From: Stenotrophomonas sp. UBA2629
GTDB lineage: Bacteria; Pseudomonadota; Gammaproteobacteria; Xanthomonadales; Xanthomonadaceae
Direction of reading: 5' to 3'
Length of the DNA stretch: 64,000 bases
Assembly (NCBI GenBank): GCA_002359895.1
Contig: DEOB01000007.1
Coordinates: 88,444 to 152,443 of the forward strand
Positions 25,082-34,287 of the stretch are shown one piece after another (positions within the stretch are counted from its first letter, which is position 1; each line of letters starts with the position of its first letter). Both the position numbers and the translations under genes were made by a program. A model generated the notes under the pieces. That model saw nothing but the letters and a program-made list of their open reading frames with translations. It made no database searches and had not been told where the DNA came from.

Positions 25082-26514
25082 GCATGCTGGTGCTGGTGAA
25101 AGCGAGTTATCTGGTGGCGGCAACGCTGTTCCTGTTGGGCCTGCAGCGCATGGCCTCACCCAAGACCGCGCGCAGCGGCATTCATTGGGCCGGGCTTGGC
25201 ATGTTGATCGCAACGGCTGCCACGTTCTTCCTGCCGGGCCTGCAGAACATCGCGCTGATTCTGGTGGCGTTGGTGCTGGGTACGGGGTTGGCATGGGTGT
25301 CGGCCAAGAAAGTGGCCATCACCGACATGCCGCAGATGGTGGCGCTGTACAACGGCATGGGCGGTGGCTCGGCGGCGGCGATCGGTGCGGTGGAGCTGCT
25401 GCGTTTTTCCGACCTGGCCAACCGCGACACCAGCCACTGGAGCGCGCAGGCAATGGCCGATCTGGCCGCGCGGCAACCCTCGGCCACCGTGCTGGCGTTG
25501 GCGGTGATCGGCTCGGCGATTGGTGCGGTGTCGCTCTCCGGCTCGGTCATTGCATGGGCCAAGCTCGACGGCCGTCTGGACAAGCGCGTCACCTTCCCCG
25601 GGCAACAGGTGTTCAACCTGCTGGTGGCCGTGGCGATGGTGGCGCTGGGCGTGTGGGCGGCGGTGAGCCTGCAGCCGCTGGCGATCATCAGCTTCTTTGT
25701 GGTGGCGTTGGCACTTGGCGTGTTGATGACCTTGCCTATCGGCGGCGCCGACATGCCGGTGGTGATCTCGCTGTACAACGCGTTCACCGGCCTGGCGGTG
25801 GCGTTTGAAGGTTATGTGCTGGGCAACGAGGCGCTGATCATCGCCGGCATGATGGTCGGTGCGGCCGGCATCCTGCTCACCCGTCTGATGGCCAAGGCAA
25901 TGAACCGGCCCATCAGCGGGGTGCTGTTCTCCAACTTCGGTGGCGGTGGCCAGGGCGCGGAAATCAGTGGTAACCAGAAGCCGATTGAAGCGGCCGACGT
26001 CGCGGCGATGATGGCCTTCGCCGAGCGTGTGGTGATCGTGCCCGGTTACGGCATGGCGGTGGCGCAGGCGCAGCACAAGATCTGGGAGCTGGCGCAGCGT
26101 TTGATCGAACGCGGGGTGAAGGTGAAGTTCGCCATCCATCCGGTGGCCGGGCGCATGCCGGGGCACATGAACGTACTGCTGGCCGAAGCCGGCGTGCCGT
26201 ACGACCTCATCACCGACATGGATGACATCAACCCTGAGTTTGCCGTCACCGATGTCTCGCTGGTGATCGGCGCCAACGACGTGGTCAACCCGGTGGCCAA
26301 GACCGACCCGACCAGCCCCATTTACGGCATGCCGATTCTTGACGTGGTCAATTCCAGAAACACCATTGTCATCAAACGCGGCAAGGGCACCGGTTTTGCG
26401 GGTATCGAGAATGCGCTGTTCTACGCGGACAACACCCGCATGCTGTACGGCGACGGTGCTGAGGCGGCCAGTTCACTGGTCAGCGAACTGAAGGCGCTGG
26501 ACGGCGGGCACTGA
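25078..26514 (+). CDS. pntB: NAD(P) transhydrogenase subunit beta
   Basis: 478-residue subunit carrying membrane domain II and the NADP(H)-binding domain III. Eight to nine helices fill the first 290 residues. The key loops ALYNGMGGGSAAAIG and MPVVISLYNAFTGLAVAFEG are present. Domain III starts near VVIVPGYGMAVAQAQHKIWE and includes FAIHPVAGRMPGHMNVLLAEA, VIGANDVVNPVAK and the KRGKGTGFAGIEN loop that binds NADP. Together with PntAA and PntAB it uses the proton gradient to make NADPH from NADH. ATGA overlap with the membrane-protein gene before it. Confidence 0.97.
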   Translation: MSMLVLVKASYLVAATLFLLGLQRMASPKTARSGIHWAGLGMLIATAATFFLPGLQNIALILVALVLGTGLAWVSAKKVAITDMPQMVALYNGMGGGSAAAIGAVELLRFSDLANRDTSHWSAQAMADLAARQPSATVLALAVIGSAIGAVSLSGSVIAWAKLDGRLDKRVTFPGQQVFNLLVAVAMVALGVWAAVSLQPLAIISFFVVALALGVLMTLPIGGADMPVVISLYNAFTGLAVAFEGYVLGNEALIIAGMMVGAAGILLTRLMAKAMNRPISGVLFSNFGGGGQGAEISGNQKPIEAADVAAMMAFAERVVIVPGYGMAVAQAQHKIWELAQRLIERGVKVKFAIHPVAGRMPGHMNVLLAEAGVPYDLITDMDDINPEFAVTDVSLVIGANDVVNPVAKTDPTSPIYGMPILDVVNSRNTIVIKRGKGTGFAGIENALFYADNTRMLYGDGAEAASSLVSELKALDGGH

Positions 26515-26522
26515 CGGCCTGC

Positions 26523-27461
26523 TCAAAGCACCGTTGTAGGTTCGCCCGTACGGATGTGCTGCGCTTCGTCGTTGGTCAGGCCCACGTGCCCGTGCATTGA
26601 GATCATTGCACGGGTTCCCCGCCGCGCCTCGCTGGTGGTGCAGCCGAAAGCCTGTTTGAAGGCACGGCAGAACGCGCTTTCACTTTCAAAGCCGAGTGAG
26701 TCTGCGATTTCGCAGACAGAAAGATCCGTGGCACGGACCAACTCCCACGCGCGCTGGTGGCGTAGCCGCGCGGCGTACTCGGAGGGTGTTTCGCCAAAGA
26801 CCTCGCGATACACGCGGATCAGGTGCGTGGGCGAGTAGTTGGCAATGGCAGCAAGCCGGGTCAGATCAATCCGGTCGTCCACATTGCAGCGGATGAGGTG
26901 TTGTACCCGCAGTAGTCGCAGCAGGGTTTGATGCCGGCGCAATGCCGTGCGTCCGCTGCAGCGGTCCATCTGCTGGTGTTGCGCATCCTGATGCGCCGCT
27001 GCGGTATCGCGCAGCCACACCATGTTGTCGATGACCGTACTCGTATCGACGCCTTTGTCGAACCATCGGCTGCGTGCCATATGGACCAGCGGCCGGGCCA
27101 ACTGTCTGGGGCAAGGTGTCTCCACAGGGATGAGGCTGTTGTCACAGGGCGAGCTGTGCGGCAGCTCGCGCCACACCGGTGCCGGTGCGGCCACGCACAG
27201 CCACCAGCAGGGCGTGCGGCTCACAATGCGCAGGCCACCATCCAGCCACAGTTGTTGATGGTGCGCGGGCAACTGCCAGGGCGTGTCGCCGCTGCCCAGT
27301 TCCAGCGTGCCGCGCAGTACCAGGGTGATGCTGGTCCAGCCACTGGGAATCGACAGCCGGGTTCCGCGGCTGCTGCCAACGATGGCATGCACCTGCGCGT
27401 GCTGCTGCGCGTGCAGGTCCAATGATTGGGCACCATGAAGCAGGTGATGCTCGATTCTCAC
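26523..27461 (-). CDS. AraC-family transcriptional regulator
   Basis: About 312 residues: an N-terminal cupin-like sensing region (LHAQQHAQVHAIVGSSRG...SGWTSITLVLRGTLELGSG) and a C-terminal AraC/XylS domain with two helix-turn-helix motifs (LTRLAAIANYSPTHLIRVYREVFGETPSEY, then SVCEIADSLGFESESAFCRAFKQAFG). A long tail of about 30 residues follows. I favour the GTG at 27461 (RIEHHLL); an in-frame TTG at 27530 would add 23 residues of non-family sequence. Target genes are not evident; the gene converges with pntB with an eight-base gap. Confidence 0.85.
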   Translation of the reverse strand: MRIEHHLLHGAQSLDLHAQQHAQVHAIVGSSRGTRLSIPSGWTSITLVLRGTLELGSGDTPWQLPAHHQQLWLDGGLRIVSRTPCWWLCVAAPAPVWRELPHSSPCDNSLIPVETPCPRQLARPLVHMARSRWFDKGVDTSTVIDNMVWLRDTAAAHQDAQHQQMDRCSGRTALRRHQTLLRLLRVQHLIRCNVDDRIDLTRLAAIANYSPTHLIRVYREVFGETPSEYAARLRHQRAWELVRATDLSVCEIADSLGFESESAFCRAFKQAFGCTTSEARRGTRAMISMHGHVGLTNDEAQHIRTGEPTTVL

Positions 27462-28066
27462 GTTTTTTCCGTAGCCGGCATGTGCCGGCGGTGCGACGAA
27501 GTGGCAGCGAACCGAAGGGCAGTGCAGCAATGCAGGCTATGTTCCGTCAGCCACCAATGTGTGTCTGAGCGGCTGCAATCATCTCAGCAATCTTGGCGAA
27601 TGCGCGCGTGAAGGAGCGATGAAAAAAAACGCGGGACGCCTTGGTTGAGTGAGTCGCCAGCAGGACCGCTTCTGAAGCCCGCTGCGGAGACAGGAATTCA
27701 GGGGTGTTGGCGAAATCAATGCAGTACTTTTCGTCAGACGTGCGCATTCAAATAGAAGGTAAAAATGCAGGGCGAATGAAGCGCCTTGGGTACATCCGGT
27801 TGCAGGCATCTCTCAAGCCTTGCGGTTGCGGGATGGTTGGGACAAAAAATAGCCCGGACTAGCCGGGCAGATCTGGATTGGCCTTGCGTGCCCCGCTGCG
27901 TTGAAGGGCTGGGAAGGGCCATGCTTGGGAGAGAGTTGCCAAGCCTCCGGACAGCTCTATGCTGCGCATGAACCGCTACAGCGGACGTGCCTGAATTCGC
28001 ATTCTGATAGGCCGTTGTTGCGTTTTCGCTGTGATGATTTCTTCCGTAACCGAAGAGGCCGTGTCA
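27462..28066. other. Long intergenic region
   Basis: About 600 bases of lower GC than the flanks between the AraC gene (minus) and the TPR-sulfotransferase gene (plus). Short reading frames here lack coding character. The only clear structure is a minus-strand terminator at 27844-27868, which has no gene upstream of it and hints at a small RNA. Confidence 0.4.
27844..27868 (-). terminator. Orphan intrinsic terminator, possible end of a small RNA
   Basis: On the minus strand a GCCCGG / CCGGGC stem with five-base loop is followed by TATTTTTTG. No annotated minus-strand gene lies between it and the plus-strand gene starting at 28067, so a short untranslated transcript of up to about 200 bases may end here. 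Confidence 0.55.
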
Positions 28067-29881
28067 ATGACCCAGAGCCAACTTGATCAGGCGCTTGAGC
28101 TGCTTCAGCGCGGGCAGGCCGACGCGGTGGAAGTGATGTTGAAGCGCGTGTTGGAAGCTGAGCCCGATTCGGTTGCTGGCCTGCAGATGATGGCGCTTGC
28201 TCTGGCGCAACAGGGAAAGGGGCAAGCAGCGCGCGCGCTGTTTTACCGGGTTGCGCAGTTGCAGCCGAACGCGCCTGAAAGCTGGATCAATCTGGGAAAC
28301 GCCAGCCTGGAATGCGGTGATTACGACGGTGCCGACCGTGCTTTTCAGAAAGCACGCAGCTTGGATGTCGATGATGTCGCCGCGCTGCTGGGGCAGGGGC
28401 TGGCATGGCTGGGCAAGCGGCGTTATGTCCAAGCGCATGATGTTCTTCTGAAGGCGTTCGAGCGGGAGCCGGACGCGATGGATGTGCGGCTGGCCTATGC
28501 GCAAGCCTTGTCGGAACTGGAGCGGTTCGACGCGTTGAAGGCGTGTCTTCTGGATGTTGATGCCGAGGTGCTGTCCTTCGAACAGGAGCATGCGCTGGCC
28601 TGGTTGTGGGCGCAGGCGGGTGATGACGAACGCGCCGTAGCCCTTTACCGGAAGCTGTTGGCTGCAGTGCCTGAAGAGCCTGCATCGCGCATTCGCTTGG
28701 CGCTGCTGCTCGAGCGGCTCAATCGTGTGGAGGAAGCCGCATCCGTGCTGGTCGGTGCGGCGCCTGATGGTGAGGGCATGTGGGCGTTGGCTTCGGCACG
28801 GGTATTGCGCCGCCAAGGCGACATCACGGCGGCGTTGCAGTGTCTACGACAGCCGGCGGACGATGCGCTGCTGCCGTTGGCGATGCGCGCACAGCTGCAG
28901 TTTGAAGCGGCCAAATGCAACGATGCACTGGGTGCAACCGACGAGGCGATGGCTGCTCTGGCGCGTGCGCATCAAGCGGCGGGCCAGGCTTTTCTGGAGC
29001 GCACACCGGGTGATCGGCCACCGGCGATTCTGGCTTGGCTGCAGCAACGCATGCGCCACCCGGCACCGGCTGAGTGGAATGTGCCGATGGACGATGGGCA
29101 AAGTATGGATCCGGTGTTTCTGGTGGGCTTTCCGCGCTCGGGCACCACGTTGTTGGAGCGCATGCTCGATGGACACCAACAGTTGGACGTACTGGATGAA
29201 CGGCCGGCGCTGGAGGTGGCCATTGAGTATCTTCGCAGTCAACCCGGCTGGGACGATGATGATCTGGACCGGTCGTTGGCCTTGCTCACGCAGATGCAGA
29301 TCAGACAGGCGCGGAGTATCTACTGGCAACACGTAAATCGGCATGTACAACCATGCGGGCGGCTGGTCGACAAATATCCGTTGACCATGACGCGCCTGCC
29401 GTATGTGGCGCGGCTGTTCCCGAAAGCGCAATGGTTGTTGCTGCTGCGCCATCCCTGCGACTGCGTGTTGAGCTGCCATATGCAGGCGTTCGGCATCAAT
29501 GGTGGCGCGCTGGCATTTGCTTCATTGGCGTCCACCGCGCAAACCTACGCCACGGTGATGGCCTGGTGGGAGGCACAGCGTGCGTTGTTGCCCGCGCAGG
29601 TGCATGTGCTGCGCTATGAGGATCTGGTGCAGTCGCCTTCGGCAGAGCTGCAGCGGCTGATGGCGTTTCTGTCGCTGGCTGTGGAGCCGGCACAGTTGGA
29701 CTCGCACCATGCGTCAGCGGCGCGTACGCACCGGATCAATACGCCCAGCTACGCGCAGGTGGTGCAGCCGATCAACGCCAGTGCAGTGGGCCGCTGGAAG
29801 CGCTACCGCGCGCACTTCAGCGATACGACCTTGGCCGTGCTGGCGCCATGGCTGCAGCGCTACGGTTACGACGTGGATTGA
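28067..29881 (+). CDS. TPR-repeat sulfotransferase (tyrosylprotein-sulfotransferase-like)
   Basis: 604 residues. The first ~310 are tetratricopeptide-like helix pairs (for example ESWINLGNASLECGDYDGADRAFQKA). The C-terminal part is a PAPS-dependent sulfotransferase (Sulfotransfer_3): 5'-phosphosulfate loop GFPRSGTTLLERML (354-367), a likely catalytic Glu378 in VLDERPALE, and the 3'-phosphate block FPKAQWLLLLRHPCDCVLSC (451-470). The order LDGH-x6-DE and RLFP-x-AQWLLLLRHP resembles animal TPST, so a protein or peptide acceptor is plausible. Start: ATG at 28067 with AGAGG eight bases upstream; a GTG at 28031 is possible. Its 3' end overlaps the converging oxygenase gene by 16 bases. Confidence 0.85.
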   Translation: MTQSQLDQALELLQRGQADAVEVMLKRVLEAEPDSVAGLQMMALALAQQGKGQAARALFYRVAQLQPNAPESWINLGNASLECGDYDGADRAFQKARSLDVDDVAALLGQGLAWLGKRRYVQAHDVLLKAFEREPDAMDVRLAYAQALSELERFDALKACLLDVDAEVLSFEQEHALAWLWAQAGDDERAVALYRKLLAAVPEEPASRIRLALLLERLNRVEEAASVLVGAAPDGEGMWALASARVLRRQGDITAALQCLRQPADDALLPLAMRAQLQFEAAKCNDALGATDEAMAALARAHQAAGQAFLERTPGDRPPAILAWLQQRMRHPAPAEWNVPMDDGQSMDPVFLVGFPRSGTTLLERMLDGHQQLDVLDERPALEVAIEYLRSQPGWDDDDLDRSLALLTQMQIRQARSIYWQHVNRHVQPCGRLVDKYPLTMTRLPYVARLFPKAQWLLLLRHPCDCVLSCHMQAFGINGGALAFASLASTAQTYATVMAWWEAQRALLPAQVHVLRYEDLVQSPSAELQRLMAFLSLAVEPAQLDSHHASAARTHRINTPSYAQVVQPINASAVGRWKRYRAHFSDTTLAVLAPWLQRYGYDVD

Positions 29882-30549
29882 CGCTGTGGAAACCGTAGAT
29901 AGGTGGACAGAATGTACTTGTCCTGGTGCGGAGAGGGTTGCCCTTGGTGTGCATACATCCAATACGGCGGAAACATCAGCAAGCGGCCTGCGCGCGGCGC
30001 AACACCGGTGTGCAAACCGGGGAACCAGGTGTTGCCACCTTCATCCACATCATTCAGATACCAGAGAAACACCAGGTAGCGATCACAGACATCATTGATC
30101 GAATCAAAGTGCGTCTGGAATTTTTCCTCGTCACCTGCAAGGTAGCGTTTGAGAATCAGCGGGCTCAGCAGCGGGCTGTCGGGCACCGCGAGGGGCAGGC
30201 CGACATCGGCGTTGTAGCGCTGCAGTGACTGGCTGATACGCTGACGGAAAAAGGCGAGAAAACCCGCGTCGGCGAGCTTGCCGACATCCAGCTCGGTCCA
30301 TGCACTGTCTTCAAGTCCCGCGCGTATGCCGCGGCCATTACGGTGCTGGAACCGCGCCAGTGCGTTGAAGGAGTCGATCAGCTTGCTGCACATTTCCGGC
30401 GGCAGGCTGTTGTCGTAGGTGCGTATGTAGTGGCGCAGGTCACTGCCATGAACATCGGCCGAGGCGGATGCCCCGGCCGATGCCGTCGTTGCAGTGTCAG
30501 ACTCAGAAACGGGCAGTCCAGCGCATCCAGTAGAAACGGCCGATTGCAT
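29866..30549 (-). CDS. 2OG-Fe(II) oxygenase, prolyl-4-hydroxylase-like
   Basis: 227-residue non-haem iron enzyme. The facial triad is visible as His147-x-Asp149 (FQTHFDS) and His201 (YAHQG), with Lys211 as the likely 2-oxoglutarate ligand; WYLNDVDEGGNTWFPG between them is the standard P4H strand. The first ~35 residues are Ser/Ala rich and not part of the fold. The start at 30549 lies inside the TonB-receptor gene (47-base overlap), so translation is probably coupled to it. The 3' end overlaps the opposite sulfotransferase gene. Substrate unknown: a peptide or protein residue is likely for this subfamily. Confidence 0.82.
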   Translation of the reverse strand: MQSAVSTGCAGLPVSESDTATTASAGASASADVHGSDLRHYIRTYDNSLPPEMCSKLIDSFNALARFQHRNGRGIRAGLEDSAWTELDVGKLADAGFLAFFRQRISQSLQRYNADVGLPLAVPDSPLLSPLILKRYLAGDEEKFQTHFDSINDVCDRYLVFLWYLNDVDEGGNTWFPGLHTGVAPRAGRLLMFPPYWMYAHQGQPSPHQDKYILSTYLRFPQRQSTS

Positions 30550-33457
30550 CGTAGGTCCGCATGTCCGTCGAGGCGTTGAAGCCAGAATAGATCAATGGCG
30601 GCTGGCGGTCAGTAAGGTTGCGCACACCCACCTGGATGGAGCTGTTGTTCAGGCCCTCGAAGCGGTAGCCGATCTGGAAGTCGGTCTGGGTGAAGGAGGG
30701 AACGCGACGGCGGGCGACATAGCCGGGCTCGGTCACATCGGCCACATCCGGTGCCTCATACACGTGATGCACATAGCGCGTGGTCAGGCTGGCGCTGAGG
30801 TTGCCACGCGACCAGCTGAGGTCGTTCAGGGCGCGCCAGCGGGCCATGTTGCCGAAGCCCGACGAGGCGTTGTCGACGAACGTACCCGCCAGGCCGACGC
30901 TGCCTGGAATGCCCGGGAACGCACCCACGTCACTGGTCGGGTCGCCCGACACCAGCTGCACCTCGTATTCGGCCAGATAGGTGGTGTCCAGGTTCCAGCT
31001 GAATTTGCCCCATGCACCTTCCGGGAACATGTAGCGGAAGCCCAGATCCATGCCCGAGGTTTTCATCGAGCCGAAGTTACCGATCTTGTTGGTCATCTGC
31101 GCGACGTCGCCATTGGCGTCGCGGATGAAGGTGTCGCAGAAGCGGCCGAAGTTGAAGCACTGGTTGAGCAGCATGTTCTCCGGCAGGTTGACGATGAACT
31201 GGTCCAGTTTCACGCGCCAGTAATCGGCGGTGACGCTGAAGCCTTCCAGCCAGCTCGGGCTGTAGACGAAGCCGTAGGTGAGCACGTCGCCTTCTTCCGG
31301 CTGCAGGTTGGGGTCGGAAATCTGGAACGAGGTGACCTGGTTGTTGCTCTGCCGGAACGAGCCATCCGTCGCGACGCCGGCGCAGGCTGCGGGATTGCCG
31401 CCACGATAGCCATTGCAGGGATCGGAGTAGGTGTTGGCGCTTGGCACCGTGGGCGAATACAGGTCGCCGATGGTGGGTGCGCGGAAAACATCCGCATACG
31501 TGGCGCGCACAAGCAGGTCGGAGAACGGCTTCCACTCAATGCCGATCTTGGAGTTGGTGGTGCCGCCGAAGTTGGAGTAGTCCGAGTAGCGGGTGCCGAG
31601 CGAGACATTCAACTTCTCGGCAAACGGCATGTCGGCCAATAGGGGAATCAAGGCTTCGGCGTAGATTTCGTTGACATCGAATTTGCCGTCGATGTCGCCG
31701 CCGGTACAGGCTTCCTGGGTGATGCGGCAGACGGTTTTTCCCGGCGGAATGATGGTCAGGAAATCGCTGCTGGAGCTGGCCGATTCCACACGGCGCTCCA
31801 CGCCGACCGCCAACGACACCGCGCCGGCCGGCATGCTGAACAGGTCGCCGGTGACATTGGCGTTGAAGACCTTCAGGTCGTTCTCGCTGGTGTTGTGGAT
31901 GGTGGGGTTGATCAGCTCCAACGCCGCCAACTGCGCTTGTCCTGCTGGAGTGCTTGCATCGGGTGCGGGGCCCATGAAGTTGACCGGAATACAGTCGTTG
32001 ATCATCGTTGCCGGATCACCTGGGGTGCGCACGCAGATGGCGTTGCCGGTAACCGGGTCGATCATCGACGGCCCCAACGCATCGGTCAGGCCCTGGCCGA
32101 TCAGGTAACCCCGCACCGCGGACGACTGCGGTGTGCGGCCATAACCGTAGGAGGCGTCCCAGCTCCAGGTGCTGTCACCAAATACACCGCGCAGGCCACC
32201 GGTGATCTGGTAGGTCTCGGTCTCGAAACGCGTGGTACGGGTGGGCAGGAAGCCACGCAGGCGCAGACGTGCGTCAGTGATGTCCACACCGAAGGGGTTG
32301 TAGATGCTGTCCTTGCTGATCGGCACGTCGTCCACATCGGGGCGGCCATCGAATGGCAGCGGCGCGATGAAGAACGAGGATTCGGTGCGCAGCCACGAGC
32401 CCAGCATGAAGGCTTCGATCTTGTCGGTGAGCTGGTAGTTGCCGCTCATGAAGATCGAGGTGCGTTCCTGCGGGGTGAGGTTGAGGTTGCCGTCGGACTG
32501 GAAGTTGTAGGTGTCGGTGTTGCCATTGAAGCAACGGAAGTCCGAGCCCGCGCTGCCCGGACGCCCGTCGATGCGTGTCAGGACAACGTTCGGGTTGGGG
32601 TTGTCTGGGTTGGGCTGGGCGCAATTTGCGTCGAGCGTGGTGCCGCGAGCGAGCGCGGTATCGCGCGGTACCACGTAGCGGCCGGTCAGGATGCGGCTGG
32701 TGCCGCCGATGCCTTTTTCGCCGGCATACAGCTGGTAGGGCTGGCTGGAATAAGTACGGTCACCGGCGCTGACCGAGTCTTCCTTGTCGTAACTGGCGCC
32801 GAGCATCAACCGGCCTTTTTCGCCAGCGATGCCGAAGGTGGCGTCAAAGCGTTGGGTGTCGGCATCGCCACGCGAGGACGTGCCGTAGAAGGCGCTGGCT
32901 TCCACGCCTTCAAAATCCTTGCGCAGGATGAAGTTGACCACGCCGCCGATGGCGTCCGAGCCGTAGATGGCCGAGGCGCCATCCTTCAGCACTTCAACGC
33001 GTTCGATCAGCGCCATCGGGATGGAGTTCACGTCCACCGCGCCGTTGGCGTTGGAGATGGTGCCGATCCAGCGCTTGCCATCCACCAGCACCAGCGAGCG
33101 GTTCACGCCCAAGCCGCGCAGGTCGACCGTGGCCGCACCCGCGCCGCCGCCGTTGTTGACCTGCGGGTTGGTGGCCGCGCCGGCGATGGCGGGGGTACGT
33201 TGCAGGAACTCACCGACCGTCGCGGCACCGGAGCTTTCGATGTTCTGGCGGTCGATGGTGAAGACGGGGCTGGAGGTTTCCAGGTCGGCGCGCTTGATGC
33301 GCGAGCCGGTGACCTGAATGCGGTCCAGGTTGGTGGCCTCTTCCTTGGGCGGGGTGTCCTGTGCAAGGACGTTGCCGGCCGCTCCCAACGCCACCGCGGC
33401 GGTGGATAGGGGCAGCAAGGCACGGCGAATTGCGTGACTCAGAGGCTGGATACTCAC
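30503..33457 (-). CDS. TonB-dependent outer-membrane receptor (with modification-enzyme neighbours)
   Basis: 984-residue outer-membrane receptor. GTG start with GGAG seven bases upstream; signal peptide ends near residue 32 (NVLAQ). The plug domain follows the short LDRIQVTGSRIKR segment and contains TVDLRGLGVNRSLVLVDGKR and VEVLKDGASAIYGSDAIGGVVNF. The rest is a 22-strand barrel ending in the expected aromatic residue (WTARF). Cys pairs occur in extracellular-loop-like regions. No Fur-type or sugar gene is nearby; instead the receptor is coupled to a 2OG oxygenase and faces a sulfotransferase. The imported ligand is unknown. Confidence 0.93.
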   Translation of the reverse strand: MSIQPLSHAIRRALLPLSTAAVALGAAGNVLAQDTPPKEEATNLDRIQVTGSRIKRADLETSSPVFTIDRQNIESSGAATVGEFLQRTPAIAGAATNPQVNNGGGAGAATVDLRGLGVNRSLVLVDGKRWIGTISNANGAVDVNSIPMALIERVEVLKDGASAIYGSDAIGGVVNFILRKDFEGVEASAFYGTSSRGDADTQRFDATFGIAGEKGRLMLGASYDKEDSVSAGDRTYSSQPYQLYAGEKGIGGTSRILTGRYVVPRDTALARGTTLDANCAQPNPDNPNPNVVLTRIDGRPGSAGSDFRCFNGNTDTYNFQSDGNLNLTPQERTSIFMSGNYQLTDKIEAFMLGSWLRTESSFFIAPLPFDGRPDVDDVPISKDSIYNPFGVDITDARLRLRGFLPTRTTRFETETYQITGGLRGVFGDSTWSWDASYGYGRTPQSSAVRGYLIGQGLTDALGPSMIDPVTGNAICVRTPGDPATMINDCIPVNFMGPAPDASTPAGQAQLAALELINPTIHNTSENDLKVFNANVTGDLFSMPAGAVSLAVGVERRVESASSSSDFLTIIPPGKTVCRITQEACTGGDIDGKFDVNEIYAEALIPLLADMPFAEKLNVSLGTRYSDYSNFGGTTNSKIGIEWKPFSDLLVRATYADVFRAPTIGDLYSPTVPSANTYSDPCNGYRGGNPAACAGVATDGSFRQSNNQVTSFQISDPNLQPEEGDVLTYGFVYSPSWLEGFSVTADYWRVKLDQFIVNLPENMLLNQCFNFGRFCDTFIRDANGDVAQMTNKIGNFGSMKTSGMDLGFRYMFPEGAWGKFSWNLDTTYLAEYEVQLVSGDPTSDVGAFPGIPGSVGLAGTFVDNASSGFGNMARWRALNDLSWSRGNLSASLTTRYVHHVYEAPDVADVTEPGYVARRRVPSFTQTDFQIGYRFEGLNNSSIQVGVRNLTDRQPPLIYSGFNASTDMRTYDAIGRFYWMRWTARF

Positions 33458-33756
33458 AATTTGACTCCGCTGGGCTGGTGCAGGGGAGTCACGAAATTAC
33501 GAATATTTAACGCCTTTGAATGTGCCGTTCCGGCACAGAAAAATGTGCTGAAAGTGACATTTGGTTTCACTTGCGCGAAATTTTGTGTAACCGAAATTAC
33601 TCAGGACACATCTCGGGTGCGCTGAATTGGAACAGGTTGATGGTGTCCGGCGCACGAGGCATCACGGTCCTGTGCGGCAGGTACTACGCCGCTCCAGGCA
33701 TGCGGGAATCAGTTCAGCCCTGTGAATGCGGCAATGACGCCAGCCGGCGCGTTATG
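33458..33756 (-). promoter_or_regulatory. Leader region of the TonB receptor gene
   Basis: 299 bases without a gene, AT-richer than the surroundings. A palindrome TGTGCCG-TTC-CGGCACA lies at 33521-33537, about 65 bases before the GTG start, and could be a 5' UTR hairpin or operator. A second weak dyad, GTAA-N6-TTAC, is at about 33588-33601. No confident -35/-10 found. Confidence 0.45.
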
Positions 33757-34179
33757 TCAGCGCGCCACGCGCCATGCCACCAGCAGGGCGATGATCAGCC
33801 AGATGCCTTCGGCCAGGCCGTTGGCCAGGGACAGCAGGGTCCAGGCCAGATGTGGCCCCATACGAAACGCTGATTCCCACGGAGTGAGCCCCATCGGCCC
33901 GCCGATATAGGCCGCCGCAATCGCCCAGTTGGCGGCAACTGCTATCAGCAGCGTTGCCACGATGGCGACCGCGACCCGTGCCGGGCCGGCGCGGAAGGTG
34001 CCAAGACGCAGCATCCATGCGGCTTCCAGTGCGGCCAGTACCGCCATCCAGCCCGCCTGGGTGCCGGTGGAAAGCGCGGCCAGCAGCCACGCGACGGTGA
34101 TGGTGATACTCCCCAGCAGCAACAGCAGCGGCCAAAGCCAATGGTGGGTGGAGCGTGCCGACGAGGAAACAGAGGACAT
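33757..34179 (-). CDS. Small integral membrane protein of unknown function
   Basis: About 140 residues with four predicted membrane helices (about 15-37, 43-55, 67-90 and 112-137). No family recognised. I placed the start at the ATG 34179 because GGGA lies eight bases upstream; ATG 34185 is also possible. It is divergent from sufT (109-base spacer) and stands alone between it and the TonB-receptor leader. Confidence 0.6.
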   Translation of the reverse strand: MSSVSSSARSTHHWLWPLLLLLGSITITVAWLLAALSTGTQAGWMAVLAALEAAWMLRLGTFRAGPARVAVAIVATLLIAVAANWAIAAAYIGGPMGLTPWESAFRMGPHLAWTLLSLANGLAEGIWLIIALLVAWRVAR

Positions 34180-34287
34180 GGGCATTCCCGAACAGGTCAC
34201 GCAGCATAGCCCTTCAGCGTGGGAGGCGCCCAGTCGGATAAAATGTCGCACCTTGCGGGCAGCCCCCGCGTCCCCATATCAATCCGC

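Noticed and set aside
27547..27747. 66-codon minus-strand frame in the long spacer
   Set aside because: No ribosome site, no similarity and no codon bias like the neighbours.
28031..28066. Longer start (GTG at 28031) for the TPR-sulfotransferase
   Set aside because: The ATG at 28067 has a better-placed AGAGG and begins at the first TPR helix; the longer form cannot be fully excluded.
31895..33409. 504-codon plus-strand frame
   Set aside because: Opposite the first TonB-receptor gene; no recognisable domain.
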